Positions 17,893 to 26,920 are shown, counted from the first letter of the stretch. The stretch is DNA of 47,560 bases from Flavobacterium aquariorum (GCF_003254745.1 NZ_QKXH01000016.1:1-47560); one strand, 5' to 3'. Notes: generated by a model not told the origin, from the sequence alone. Numbers and translations: made by a program.

Positions 17893-18978
17893 TTATTTTC
17901 CTTTTATGGATGCTTCCAAGTTTTTTTCAATCGTATGGCCTGGTCTAGTCCATTTTGGTTTTTCACCTAGTGATTCAAATTGTGAATCTACCGCTTCAAC
18001 AGTTGGTCGCTGCGCTGCTTTTTTAAATGGTTTTTGAGGCTTTAAACCCAATAAATCAAACATTTTCATGTCTTCATTAACGTCGGGATTTGGAGTTGTT
18101 AGTAATTTGTCTCCGGCAAAAATAGAGTTGGCTCCGGCAAAGAAACACATCGCCTGTCCTTCACGGCTCATATTCATTCTTCCTGCCGATAAACGAACTT
18201 GTGTGTTTGGCATTACAATTCTAGTGGTAGCAACCATTCTAATCATTTCCCAAATTTCCACTGGTTTTTCATTTTCCATCGGAGTTCCTTCCACGGCTAC
18301 CAAAGCATTGATTGGTACCGATTCTGGCTGAGGGTTCAAAGTCGAAAGAGCCACAAGCATTCCCGCTCTGTCCTCTATGCTTTCTCCCATTCCAATAATT
18401 CCACCGCTACAAACCGTAACGCTTGTTTTACGAACGTTTTCTATAGTTTGCAAGCGATCTTCGAATCCACGAGTTGAGATAACTTCTTTGTAATAATCCT
18501 CTGAAGTGTCTAAGTTATGATTGTAAGCATAAAGACCTGCCTCTGCCAATCGCTGTGCTTGGTTCTCGGTAATCATACCCAAGGTACAGCATACTTCCAT
18601 GTCCATTTTGTTAATGGTACGAACCATTTCCAAAACTTGGTCAAATTCAGGGCCATCCTTTACATTTCTCCAAGCGGCTCCCATACATACACGGGAAGAG
18701 CCTCCTGATTTGGCTTGAAGCGCTTGTGCTTTTACTTGGTTTACGGACATTAAATTATTTCCTTCTACACCAGTGTTGTATCTCGCAGCTTGTGGACAAT
18801 AACCACAATCTTCAGAACAGCCGCCAGTTTTAATGGAAACCAAAGTAGAAACCTGAACCACGTTTGGATCGTGATGCTCCCGATGGATTGTAGCTGCTTC
18901 AAAAAGCAAATCCATCATAGGTTTGTTATAAATAGCAATAATTTCTTCTTTCGTCCAGTTGTGTTTTGTGATACTCAT
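17893..18978 (-). CDS. bioB: Biotin synthase
   Basis: A radical SAM enzyme that inserts sulfur into dethiobiotin, the last step of biotin synthesis. The 361-residue protein has the CxxxCxxC cluster ligands at Cys54, Cys58 and Cys61 (GGCSEDCGYC). It also has the family's other signature stretches SSRVCMGAAWR, EVCCTLGM, TVCSGGIIGMGE and QVRLSAGR, which supply the second iron-sulfur cluster ligands. The ATG at 18978 is preferred over a TTG eight codons upstream. The C-terminal tail after about residue 320 is a family-variable extension. No other biotin genes are adjacent, and I saw no convincing BirA-type operator. Confidence 0.97.
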   Translation of the reverse strand: MSITKHNWTKEEIIAIYNKPMMDLLFEAATIHREHHDPNVVQVSTLVSIKTGGCSEDCGYCPQAARYNTGVEGNNLMSVNQVKAQALQAKSGGSSRVCMGAAWRNVKDGPEFDQVLEMVRTINKMDMEVCCTLGMITENQAQRLAEAGLYAYNHNLDTSEDYYKEVISTRGFEDRLQTIENVRKTSVTVCSGGIIGMGESIEDRAGMLVALSTLNPQPESVPINALVAVEGTPMENEKPVEIWEMIRMVATTRIVMPNTQVRLSAGRMNMSREGQAMCFFAGANSIFAGDKLLTTPNPDVNEDMKMFDLLGLKPQKPFKKAAQRPTVEAVDSQFESLGEKPKWTRPGHTIEKNLEASIKGK

Positions 18979-19079
18979 CGATCCTTTATTTTGATGCCTC
19001 AAAAGTAATCAAATTGTTCTAAAGAAGCAATGTACTGGGCCTTAAAAAGACTTGTTGTGAATAGTTTGAAAAAAGAAGT

Positions 19080-19517
19080 TTAATCGGCTATGAATTTGTC
19101 GTTATAGTAAAGTATTAATAGCAAAGTTACTATTACTGACGAGGCAATTCCTTCGAAAAACAATGAAAAACAATACATATTGATGGACGGATGACCACCG
19201 AATAAAAAACTCTCCGATAAAGTATGGATATAGGCCTCACCACCTCTCATATAGCTGTAAACAAGTAATCCTACAATAGATAAAACGACACCGATTATAC
19301 ATGTGGTTAAGGCAGCCAAGATGTTGGGTACAAATTTTCTTTTGCCATGAGAAACCCTTGAACGCAACGTGTCATTTACCGCATAAATAACGAAGAATAC
19401 ATTCACCAATCTTAAATAGAAAATATCGGATAAACCTAAAAATTCCATTAAAAGAAAATAGGTGGCTATTGATATAAAGATGAAGAATCCGTTTTTAATT
19501 TCTTTTTTTACTTTCAT
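19080..19517 (-). CDS. Small membrane protein of unknown function
   Basis: 145 residues with four clear hydrophobic segments (about 10-30, 32-52, 66-92 and 112-137). There is a basic loop between the second and third (LRSRVSHGKRKFVP). I do not recognise the family. It lies 101 bp upstream of bioB on the same strand, so cotranscription is possible but unsupported by other evidence. Confidence 0.75.
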   Translation of the reverse strand: MKVKKEIKNGFFIFISIATYFLLMEFLGLSDIFYLRLVNVFFVIYAVNDTLRSRVSHGKRKFVPNILAALTTCIIGVVLSIVGLLVYSYMRGGEAYIHTLSESFLFGGHPSINMYCFSLFFEGIASSVIVTLLLILYYNDKFIAD

Positions 19518-19913
19518 GGCTTAGTTTTTTAAAAGTTAAAAATCAATATGTATTTGGCATTCAGATATATTGACATAAATTTACAAAAAATAAACGAAAA
19601 TGATGTAAATAAAAGTGGAAGAGTTTTTTGTCCGCATTTATAGAAAAGTAATCTGAATTATTTGTCTCCAATATCGTTTACTGCGTCAGTTCGCTAAAGC
19701 TCGTGTGGGAGTGCCACCATAAAGCAAAGGGGACAAATCATCGTCAAGATGATTTGTCCCCTTTGCTTTATGCTGTCGGGCTATCCGCGCTACTTTGGTA
19801 GCTTGCTCTTATCCCTCACTCGAGACCAATACGTTTAGTTTGTTTTCTCAACTAATATCTTAGATTGGTCTTGCCTAAATTGAGTGTTTTAATTCTTAAA
19901 GTAAATGGAAGTT
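19518..19913. other. Intergenic region with a palindromic element
   Basis: 396 bp between a membrane protein gene and ribF, both on the minus strand. Its main content is the long palindrome at 19719-19771 with GC-richer flanks (about 19681-19820). That stretch is compositionally unlike the AT-rich surroundings. I see no credible coding sequence. Confidence 0.7.
19719..19771. repeat. Perfect 24-bp inverted repeat (intergenic palindrome)
   Basis: The arm 19719-19742 (ATAAAGCAAAGGGGACAAAT plus CATC) is the exact reverse complement of 19748-19771, separated by GTCAA. There is no T run on either side, so it is not a standard terminator. It may be a member of a dispersed REP/MITE-like family. Confidence 0.9.
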
Positions 19914-20858
19914 TTAATGCTTTTCAAAATAAGCCATAGCTGTATTTCTGTCCTTTTCCAATTGTTCTTTTAAATGCCCAACCGAATCAAATTTTACTTC
20001 AGAGCGGATTCTTTCCAATATGGAAACTGTGATTTTCCGGTCGTATAAATCTTCATTAAAATCAAAATAATTGATTTCGATGGTTTGATTCTTCCCATCA
20101 ACAGTAGGGTTGAGACCTATGTTCATCATTCCCAAAACAGTTTTTGAGTTAATAGTGCTTTTTACAATGTAAACTCCGTTTTTAGGAATTAGTTTGAAAT
20201 TTTCATCCAGTTTTAAATTGGCAGTAGGAAACCCAATAGTTCTCCCTAGTTGTTTTCCTTTTATAATGATTCCGGTTAAAGAATAATTATAACCAAGATA
20301 TTCATTAGCCAAAGCTACATTTCCGTCTATTAAAGCTTGTCTTATTTTTGTCGAACTTACGGATACTTCTTTGATTTCTTGAGCCGAAATTTCTTCAACT
20401 TCAAAATCATATTGTTTTCCAAAAGCTTTTAAATCATCAATATTGGCAGTTCTATTTCGGCCAAATCGATGATCGTGACCGATAATTATTTTATGGATAT
20501 GGAATTTATCTACAAGTATGTTTTTTACAAATTCCTCGGCGGTCAATCTGGAAAAACTTTCGTCAAAGGGATGAATAACTAAGTTTTGAATCCCGATTTT
20601 ATCCAGTAGTTCTATTTTCTCAGCTATAGTATTGAGTAATTTTATATCCGAATCCTCTTGTAATACCATACGAGGATGAGGAAAAAAAGTAAGTACAAGA
20701 CTTTCATATTTTTCGTTTTCAGTGCTTTGAGTAACTTTTTCCAGTATTTTTTTATGGCCAAAATGAACGCCATCAAAGGTTCCTAACGTAAGAATTGTTT
20801 TTTTTGCATTTCCCCCAGATGCAACTTGGAAATCGTTTATAGAATGAAAAATTTTCAA
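19914..20858 (-). CDS. ribF: Bifunctional riboflavin kinase / FAD synthetase
   Basis: Converts riboflavin to FMN and FMN to FAD in the cytoplasm. The N-terminal adenylyltransferase domain shows the nucleotidyl-transferase motif GTFDGVHFGHKKIL, then FFPHPRMVL and IIGHDHRFGRNR. The C-terminal kinase domain shows GRTIGFPTANL and GVYIV. The 314-residue length is normal for the family. The start is a TTG: no in-frame ATG exists between the preceding stop codon and this point, and MKIFHSINDF is a natural N-terminus. It is monocistronic as far as can be seen. Confidence 0.95.
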   Translation of the reverse strand: MKIFHSINDFQVASGGNAKKTILTLGTFDGVHFGHKKILEKVTQSTENEKYESLVLTFFPHPRMVLQEDSDIKLLNTIAEKIELLDKIGIQNLVIHPFDESFSRLTAEEFVKNILVDKFHIHKIIIGHDHRFGRNRTANIDDLKAFGKQYDFEVEEISAQEIKEVSVSSTKIRQALIDGNVALANEYLGYNYSLTGIIIKGKQLGRTIGFPTANLKLDENFKLIPKNGVYIVKSTINSKTVLGMMNIGLNPTVDGKNQTIEINYFDFNEDLYDRKITVSILERIRSEVKFDSVGHLKEQLEKDRNTAMAYFEKH

Positions 20859-20881
20859 AGTACCTATTTTTAAATATTTTG

Positions 20882-20889
20882 CAAATTTA
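20882..20889 (-). promoter_or_regulatory. Possible ribF promoter -7 element
   Basis: Read on the minus strand this is TAAATTTG, matching TAnnTTTG, 23 bp before the TTG start. No -33 TTG is seen at the expected distance. The rest of 20859-21226 is AT-rich and non-coding, and carries the divergent promoter of the protease gene. Confidence 0.35.
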
Positions 20890-21024
20890 TACTATCTATT
20901 TTAAAAAGAAGAATAAGAAGTTTCTATTTTTATTAATTGTAATGTTCTTTATGTTAATAAATCTTCAAATTATGCTTTATAGCTTGCTGTAATTGTTATG
21001 ATTTTCAAATCGTTTTTTAAATCG

Positions 21025-21056
21025 TTGTATATTCCATTGTAAATGAACTAATTTTG
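21025..21056 (+). promoter_or_regulatory. Possible promoter of the metzincin protease gene
   Basis: A TTG at 21025-21027 and TAATTTTG at 21049-21056 fit the Bacteroidota -33/-7 pattern with a 21-bp gap. That leaves a leader of about 160 bp before the ATG. Confidence 0.4.
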
Positions 21057-21226
21057 TGTATCGATTTTGAAATAATATAATCGAAAATTGGATTCAATTG
21101 AATTTACTTTGTCTCCTTGCTATGGGTTTGGGTTATCGGATTTCAAAGTAAAATAGTGGGAAGGAGAAATTAATAAAATTGAAATTATGAGAATGTAATA
21201 TTTCATAGAAAAAATACTGTCAGCAT

Positions 21227-23959
21227 ATGAATAGAATACTATTTTGTTTAGGCTTATTAGCCGTTAGTTTTGTAGGGTTTTCACAAGCCAAATCGTCTTG
21301 GACAATGTTGGGTTCTTCGCAAAGAGGGATTTCTCAAAAACAAGAGGAAGATCTGGGATTGGAGGATCAACTTTTGTATAGCTTAGATGTAGCTGAATTC
21401 AAACAATCACTTAAGATACTTCATTCTGATGCATCATCGAAAAAAAGTATAGCTGTTGCAATTCCGAATAGTGTTGGAAAAATAGAGCAATTCAATGTTG
21501 TGGAATCTTCTAATTTTGCTCCCGAATTGCAAGCAAAATATCCTGAAATTCGTGCCTATTCCGGAACGGGAATTACAGATCCAAAAGCGTTCATTAATTT
21601 TAGTGTTTCGCCAAGCGGTATTCAAACCATGATTTTAAGAGGAGACAGCGATTCTGAATTTATTGAACCCCTAGAGAAAAATAAATCAATGTATGTGGTT
21701 TCGAGTTCCAAGAAAAGAACCAAAGGAAGCTTGCCTTTAGTCTGTAAAACGGTTGATGTTGTTTTAAGTAGAGATTTGACGAAGAAAACGATTCAAGTAA
21801 AATCAAGTAATGGTGTTTTTAAAACCATGCGATTGGCGCTTTCTTGTACCGGTGAATATGCCCAATATTTCGGTGGTACAGTTACTGGCGCATTGGATGG
21901 AATGAATGCAACAATGACAAGGGTAAATGGGGTTTTTAATAGAGACTTGGCTGTCAAATTGATAATTATTGCCAATGATACTGATATAATTTTCACCAAT
22001 CCCGCTACAGATCCATATTCAGATGCGGCCAAAGGTGTAGAGGTAGTTGCTGGTTGTACTGGAAATGACTGTCCCGGAACTTGGAATGAAGAAGTACAAA
22101 AAACAATTACCACCAAAATAGGTGAAGCCAATTATGATATTGGACATTTATTTGGTGGCTCTGGTGGAGGCGGGGATGCAGGCTGTATTGGCTGTGTTTG
22201 TGATGTATTGACAAATACAGACTCAACACCCGTTTATACGGCGGGAAAAGGAAGTGCTTATACTTCACCATCCGACAGTAAACCAGAAGGTGATTCTTTC
22301 GATATTGATTTTGTGGCTCACGAAATGGGTCATCAAATAGGGGCAACACACACATTTTCGTATACTGTAGAAGGAACAGGAACAAGCGTGGAACCTGGGA
22401 GTGGCTCAACTATTATGGGTTATGCAGGAATTACCAATTATGATATTCAAAGTCAATCGGATGATTATTTTTCCTATGCCAGTATTTCTCAAATTCAGAG
22501 TAATTTATCAACCAAATCATGTCCAGTTAGTACTATGTTGACTAATCAAACGCCAACGGCCAATGCTGGGTCAGACTATACTATTCCAAAAAGTACTCCT
22601 TTTGTTTTGAAAGGCACAGCTTCAGATCCTAACGGAAATACAATAACGTATTGTTGGGAACAAAATGACTCGGCCACAAACAGTGAAAGTGATGCAAATA
22701 GTATTGCTTATGCGACAAAAACCAATGGTCCTAATTTCAGGTCATTTTTGCCAAGTAGTGCAACCAATCGTTATTTTCCAGCTCTTGGTAAAGTATTAGC
22801 GGGTCAATTGGTCACTACCTGGGAAGCACTTCCATCTGTGACAAGAGATTTGAGTTTTGTTTTCACTGCACGAGATAATGCAGTTTCAGGTTTTGCGCAA
22901 ACCAATTCGGACGGGATGATACTTGCTGTTGATGGAAATAAAGGGCCATTTGCAGTAACTTCGCAAAATACTTCTGACGCCAGTTGGGTGTTGGGTTCTT
23001 CACAAACGATAACTTGGAGTGTTAATAGCTCGAACTTGTTAGCAGGGGCGGCCAATGTGAATATTAAGTTGTCTACTGATGGAGGTTTGACTTTTCCAAC
23101 TTTTTTGGCAACCAATACACCAAACGATGGTTCTGAAGTGATTACTGCACCGACAACGGCTGCCAAGAATTGTAGGATTTTGGTAGAACCTACAGCCAAT
23201 GTTTTTTATGCCATAAATGGTAAAACTTTTGCTTTGGGGTATAGTGTGGCGACTTCTTGCAATTCCTATGCTTTTGCAAGCCCATATTCTATACCTGACA
23301 ATGTAGCTACTTACACTGAGAAAACTATTGTGGTCCCTGCATCAACTTCGGAAATTACCGATGTTAATTTTAGTGTTAATTTTACCCATACTTATATTTC
23401 CGATGTTCAAATTGAATTGAAGAGTCCAAAAGGAACTATTGTGAAATTGTTTGATAAGTCTTGTGGTGCTACCGATAGTAGTTTGGTTTTGACTTATGAT
23501 GATCTGGGTGGTGCTTTGAATTGTGGTTCAACTGCGAGTCAAACGGTTGTTCCGGCGGGAGTTTTGTCTGCTTTTAATGGTGAAAATCCTGGAGGAACAT
23601 GGACGCTGCGATTTAGAGATACTAACGCTAATGATACTGGTACAATTAATTCGGCATCTATACAAATTTGTTCAAGTTCTTATGCGACTCTGGCAACGCC
23701 AAGTTTTGAAATTAATGATTTTGTGTTGTATCCTAATCCGAATAAAGGAGATTTTAATATTCGTTTTTCAAGTCCCAATACTGCGGCCATCAAGGTTTTT
23801 GTAACGGATATGTTAGGCCGAAAAATATACCAGAAGGAGTTTGAAAACACCGGAGATTTCAATCAAAATATTCAATTGAAGAACGCATCAGCGGGGACTT
23901 ATATCGTTACTGTTATAGATGGAGATAGAAAAGGTGTTTCTAAGATTATTGTTGAATAG
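21227..23959 (+). CDS. Secreted metzincin zinc metalloprotease with P-domain and T9SS type A sorting signal
   Basis: A 910-residue extracellular protease. A signal peptide (RILFCLGLLAVSFVGFSQ) ends near residue 20. A propeptide-like region covers about 21-195. The catalytic domain carries HEMGHQIGATH, the HExxHxxGxxH zinc site (His365, His369, His375; Glu366 catalytic), and a Met-turn STIMGY. This is the reprolysin-like (M12B-type) pattern. Ig-like domains follow, then a proprotein-convertase P-domain (about 680-815). A C-terminal type A sorting domain (about 827-910) has LYPNPNKGDF and DMLGRKIY. It is probably exported by the T9SS and cleaved on exit. It is transcribed opposite to its neighbours, with its own promoter and terminator. 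Confidence 0.93.
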   Translation: MNRILFCLGLLAVSFVGFSQAKSSWTMLGSSQRGISQKQEEDLGLEDQLLYSLDVAEFKQSLKILHSDASSKKSIAVAIPNSVGKIEQFNVVESSNFAPELQAKYPEIRAYSGTGITDPKAFINFSVSPSGIQTMILRGDSDSEFIEPLEKNKSMYVVSSSKKRTKGSLPLVCKTVDVVLSRDLTKKTIQVKSSNGVFKTMRLALSCTGEYAQYFGGTVTGALDGMNATMTRVNGVFNRDLAVKLIIIANDTDIIFTNPATDPYSDAAKGVEVVAGCTGNDCPGTWNEEVQKTITTKIGEANYDIGHLFGGSGGGGDAGCIGCVCDVLTNTDSTPVYTAGKGSAYTSPSDSKPEGDSFDIDFVAHEMGHQIGATHTFSYTVEGTGTSVEPGSGSTIMGYAGITNYDIQSQSDDYFSYASISQIQSNLSTKSCPVSTMLTNQTPTANAGSDYTIPKSTPFVLKGTASDPNGNTITYCWEQNDSATNSESDANSIAYATKTNGPNFRSFLPSSATNRYFPALGKVLAGQLVTTWEALPSVTRDLSFVFTARDNAVSGFAQTNSDGMILAVDGNKGPFAVTSQNTSDASWVLGSSQTITWSVNSSNLLAGAANVNIKLSTDGGLTFPTFLATNTPNDGSEVITAPTTAAKNCRILVEPTANVFYAINGKTFALGYSVATSCNSYAFASPYSIPDNVATYTEKTIVVPASTSEITDVNFSVNFTHTYISDVQIELKSPKGTIVKLFDKSCGATDSSLVLTYDDLGGALNCGSTASQTVVPAGVLSAFNGENPGGTWTLRFRDTNANDTGTINSASIQICSSSYATLATPSFEINDFVLYPNPNKGDFNIRFSSPNTAAIKVFVTDMLGRKIYQKEFENTGDFNQNIQLKNASAGTYIVTVIDGDRKGVSKIIVE

Positions 23960-23979
23960 ATTTTTTAAACTTATAAACT

Positions 23980-24011
23980 AAAAAGGGAGACATTTGAATG
24001 TCTCCCTTTTT
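23980..24011. terminator. Bidirectional intrinsic terminator between protease gene and pth
   Basis: A perfect 14-bp stem (23980-23993 with 23998-24011) has a TTGA loop, A-rich at one side and T-rich at the other. The converging genes end within 20 bp on both sides. Confidence 0.9.
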
Positions 24012-24019
24012 AATTTCTT

Positions 24020-24691
24020 TTATTTTCCGTTAAAAGTGGTCATGGTGTTTTCCAGTCCTGCCGTTCCGAAAGATTTAATGATTTCGGAAGCGAGTTCCAG
24101 TCTTTCAGGAAGTTTAGCTTTTTCGTTGTCATCCCAATCTCCAAGTACATAATCGACCTGCTGTCCTTTTTTGAATTCATCGCTGATCCCAAATCTAAAG
24201 CGGGTGTATTCTTGTGTGTTCAGAACGAGATTGATATTTTTGAGTCCATTGTGGCCTCCATCGCTGCCTTTTTTACGGATACGAATGGTTCCGAACGAAA
24301 GATTTAAATCATCGGTAATGACAAAGATGTTTTCTAGCGGAATGTTTTCTTTGTCCATCCAGTATTTTACAGCTTTACCGCTTAGATTCATGTAGGTATT
24401 AGGTTTAAGTAGTAAAAAGGTTCTTCCTTTAAATTTGTATTCTGCTAATGCGCCTAGTTTTACGGTTTCGAATGAAAGTCCTTCTTTCTTGGCTAGAAAA
24501 TCCAAGACTTTGAAACCAATGTTATGTCGGGTGTTTACATATTCGGATCCGATGTTACCAAGGCCTACGATTAAAAATTTCTTACTCACGTTTTTATTTG
24601 TTTTTTGGTGTTCGTGAACCTCCTGTTTCATGTTATCTGTGTTCTCTTCTGTTTTTGGTGATGAAAACAGGTTTTGTATCCATTTTATCAT
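24020..24691 (-). CDS. pth: Peptidyl-tRNA hydrolase with N-terminal extension
   Basis: Releases peptides from prematurely dissociated peptidyl-tRNA. The core starts at about residue 38 (KKFLIVGLGNIGSEY). It carries the family's active-site elements: Asn46, the catalytic His56 in NTRHNIGF, Asp127 in ITDDLNL, and the KGSDGGHNGLKNI loop. The 223-residue length exceeds the usual 185-195 because of a charged N-terminal extension of about 37 residues (WIQNLFSSPKTEENTDN). An internal Met at residue 21 would shorten it, but the core would be unaffected. It is the last gene of a prs-rplY-pth series, though a terminator-like hairpin follows rplY. Confidence 0.96.
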   Translation of the reverse strand: MIKWIQNLFSSPKTEENTDNMKQEVHEHQKTNKNVSKKFLIVGLGNIGSEYVNTRHNIGFKVLDFLAKKEGLSFETVKLGALAEYKFKGRTFLLLKPNTYMNLSGKAVKYWMDKENIPLENIFVITDDLNLSFGTIRIRKKGSDGGHNGLKNINLVLNTQEYTRFRFGISDEFKKGQQVDYVLGDWDDNEKAKLPERLELASEIIKSFGTAGLENTMTTFNGK

Positions 24692-24814
24692 GCTGCAAAA
24701 ATAAACTAATTGGCTAATTTGTCAATTTGAAAATGAGATAATTTGAAAATGTTTGCAAAAGTTTTAATTCGATTATCAGATTGTTGGATTGATTGAAAAA
24801 GAAAACATCTGGAC

Positions 24815-24892
24815 TAGCCCCGATAGAAGTGAAAATCCTTTTTGTCTCGTCCCTAAAGACGAGACAAAAAGATTGAAACGAATAGCGGGACT
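24815..24892. repeat. 78-bp long imperfect palindrome between pth and rplY
   Basis: The inner arms TTTTTGTCTCGTC and GACGAGACAAAAA are perfect complements around CCTAAA. The outer arms AGCCCCGATAG...AAAATC and GATTG...AATAGCGGGACT pair with a few mismatches. The whole element folds into one long hairpin, GC-rich at the ends. It lies in the 323-bp gap 24692-25014, which otherwise holds only the rplY terminator and AT-rich sequence. Confidence 0.85.
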
Positions 24893-24960
24893 GATTGTCT
24901 TTAAAAAAATCAAATGTGCTGCTCCAAATTATTTTTATAACTGATCTTTTTCTTGAAATC

Positions 24961-24995
24961 AAAAAAAAAGCACCAGTTGTGAAACTGATGCTTTT
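24961..24995 (-). terminator. Intrinsic terminator after rplY
   Basis: On the minus strand AAGCATCAGTT pairs with AACTGGTGCTT around TCAC and ends in a run of nine Ts. This would end most prs-rplY transcription before pth. Confidence 0.88.
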
Positions 24996-25014
24996 GATAT
25001 AGATTGAAAAAGTA

Positions 25015-25623
25015 TTATTTTTTCTTTTTTGCAGGAGCTTTTGCTGCTTTTGCTGCTTCTTGAGCTGCTTTCATAGCCGCACGAGAGATCTTCACTTGAC
25101 AAATTACTGTATTGTCTGGGTGCATGATTTTGAAGTTTGGAGTTGGCACTTTAGTAACGTATAATTTGTTACCCATGTCAAGAGGTGTAATGTCAGCTTC
25201 AACGAAATCTGGAAGATTTTTTGGTAAAGCTTTAACTTTTAATTTACGGTTGTTCAAACGTAAATCTCCACCTGCCATAACTCCTTTAGAGTTACCAACG
25301 ATTTTTACTGGAACTTCAATAGTGATTTCTTTGTCATCAAAGATTTGAAAGAAGTCAATATGTAAAATTTTGTCAGATACCGGGTGAACCTGAATATCTT
25401 GTAAAACAGCGTTGAAAGTTTTTCCATTTCCAAGTTCAATCACAACTGTGTGTGCGTTTGGAGTGTAAACCAAGTTCTTGAAAGCTATAACTTCCGCTGA
25501 AAAATGAACTGCTTGACTTCCTCCGTATAATACGCAAGGAACCAATCCAGCATTACGTAAGGCTTTAGTAGCTACTTTGCCCACGCTTTCTCTTTCTGAT
25601 CCTTTAATTGTAATCGATTTCAT
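25015..25623 (-). CDS. rplY: 50S ribosomal protein L25 / Ctc
   Basis: Binds 5S rRNA in the large ribosomal subunit. The 202-residue protein has the N-terminal L25 domain (about 1-90, with VPCVLYGG and HIDFFQI) and the C-terminal TL5/CTC domain (about 95-180, with VPVKIVG and NLPDFVEADI). A Lys/Ala-rich tail (AAKAAKAPAKKKK) ends the protein. It sits 66 bp after prs on the same strand, an arrangement widespread in bacteria. Confidence 0.97.
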   Translation of the reverse strand: MKSITIKGSERESVGKVATKALRNAGLVPCVLYGGSQAVHFSAEVIAFKNLVYTPNAHTVVIELGNGKTFNAVLQDIQVHPVSDKILHIDFFQIFDDKEITIEVPVKIVGNSKGVMAGGDLRLNNRKLKVKALPKNLPDFVEADITPLDMGNKLYVTKVPTPNFKIMHPDNTVICQVKISRAAMKAAQEAAKAAKAPAKKKK

Positions 25624-25689
25624 TGTAAATATTTATATAGTTATTAATTAAACTCTTATTATAGTAGCTTTTGTTTTTGGTGTAACGAA

Positions 25690-26631
25690 TTACATTAAAA
25701 ACTTCCCGCTAATGGAATTGTTGTGGTGAACCATGTGCATTACTTCGGCAAAAAGAGGTGCACAACTCACTACTCTTATTTTGTTTGATTGTTTTTTTAA
25801 TGGAATGGAATCGGTTACGATTAGTTCTAATAATTTTGAATTTTCTATTTTTTCGTAAGCACCACCAGATAAAATGGCATGCGTGCAAATAGCTCTAACG
25901 CTTAAGGCTCCTTTTTCGATCATTAAATCGGCGGCTTTCGCCAAAGTCCCTCCTGTGTCAATCATGTCATCCACTAAGATTACATTTTTGCCTTTTACTT
26001 CTCCGATAAGCTCCATTGTTTCGATAACGTTGGCCGCTTTTCTTTGCTTGTAACAGATAACCACCTCAGAGTTTAAGAATTTTGAATAAGCGTAAGCTCT
26101 TTTCGATCCTCCCATATCTGGAGATGCAATCATTAAATTGTCTAGACCTAAACTCTCTACATATGGTAAAAAGATAGTGGATGCAAAAAGGTGATCTACT
26201 GGTTTCTCGAAGAATCCTTGTATTTGATCAGCATGCAAATCCATGGTCATTATTCTTGTTGCTCCTGCAGCATCCAGTAAATTTGCTACTAGTTTGGCTC
26301 CAATCGGCACTCTTGGTTTGTCTTTTCTGTCTTGTCTTGCCCAACCGAAGTAAGGTATAACAGCAGTTATGTGTCTTGCTGATGCACGTTTTGCAGCGTC
26401 GATCATCAACAATAATTCCATTAAATTATCTGCAGATGGAAACGTTGAGCAAACGATAAATACACGTAATCCTCTGATTGATTCTTCGTAAGAAGGTTGA
26501 AACTCACCATCACTATAAGTAGACATGGTAACTTTCCCCATTGGGATTCCGTATTCCTTTGCAATTTTCTCTGCAAGATATTCACTTTTTGAACAAGCAA
26601 AAATTTTAGCTTCTGGTTCTAGGTGTGACAT
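25690..26631 (-). CDS. prs: Ribose-phosphate pyrophosphokinase
   Basis: Makes PRPP from ribose 5-phosphate and ATP for nucleotide, histidine and tryptophan synthesis. The 313-residue length is typical. Visible motifs: YSDGEFQPSYEESIRG, PYFGWARQDRK (catalytic flexible loop), MDLHADQIQGFF, and the PRPP-binding loop VILVDDMIDTGGTL. The ATG at 26631 gives the N-terminus MSHLEPEAKIF. Confidence 0.98.
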   Translation of the reverse strand: MSHLEPEAKIFACSKSEYLAEKIAKEYGIPMGKVTMSTYSDGEFQPSYEESIRGLRVFIVCSTFPSADNLMELLLMIDAAKRASARHITAVIPYFGWARQDRKDKPRVPIGAKLVANLLDAAGATRIMTMDLHADQIQGFFEKPVDHLFASTIFLPYVESLGLDNLMIASPDMGGSKRAYAYSKFLNSEVVICYKQRKAANVIETMELIGEVKGKNVILVDDMIDTGGTLAKAADLMIEKGALSVRAICTHAILSGGAYEKIENSKLLELIVTDSIPLKKQSNKIRVVSCAPLFAEVMHMVHHNNSISGKFLM

Positions 26632-26751
26632 TTAATTTGTTGTTTTTATTTCGCTGCGCTTCATACAGTTCGGCTTCATCATTTGTTTAAAGCCAGAAGA
26701 ATATAAATGCCTCGAGTGTAGTTAGTTGTGATTTCCTTTTTTTAGGAGGTG

Positions 26752-26759
26752 CAAATTTA
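26752..26759 (-). promoter_or_regulatory. Putative prs promoter -7 element
   Basis: On the minus strand the sequence is TAAATTTGCACCTCC, which contains TAnnTTTG. It lies 120 bp before the prs start codon. No clear -33 element is visible. The rest of the prs-tRNA gap shows nothing else. Confidence 0.5.
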
Positions 26760-26825
26760 GAAAATAAAATCAACTCTGAAAGGAAAAATTTAAGTATTTT
26801 TATTAGAATGTTTAAAAATATTTTT

Positions 26826-26833
26826 TACATTTG
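26826..26833 (+). promoter_or_regulatory. Putative tRNA-Leu promoter -7 element
   Basis: TACATTTG matches TAnnTTTG and is followed by CACCG. It lies 87 bp before the tRNA 5' end, divergent from the prs promoter. Confidence 0.5.
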
Positions 26834-26920
26834 CACCGTGTTAAAGAAAAAGATAATTGTTGAAACACATTATCTCTTTATTGCGTTGAAATAATTGTTA
26901 ATTGTTTCATGTCTAGCTAA

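Noticed and set aside
18068..18708. Several plus-strand open frames opposite bioB
   Set aside because: They are shadows of a well-conserved gene on the minus strand.
18979..19002. TTG start eight codons upstream of bioB ATG
   Set aside because: The ATG at 18978 gives the usual biotin synthase N-terminus and length.
24714..24962. 82-residue minus-strand open frame between pth and rplY
   Set aside because: It reads through the long palindrome and the rplY terminator region and has no recognisable domain, so it is almost certainly non-coding.
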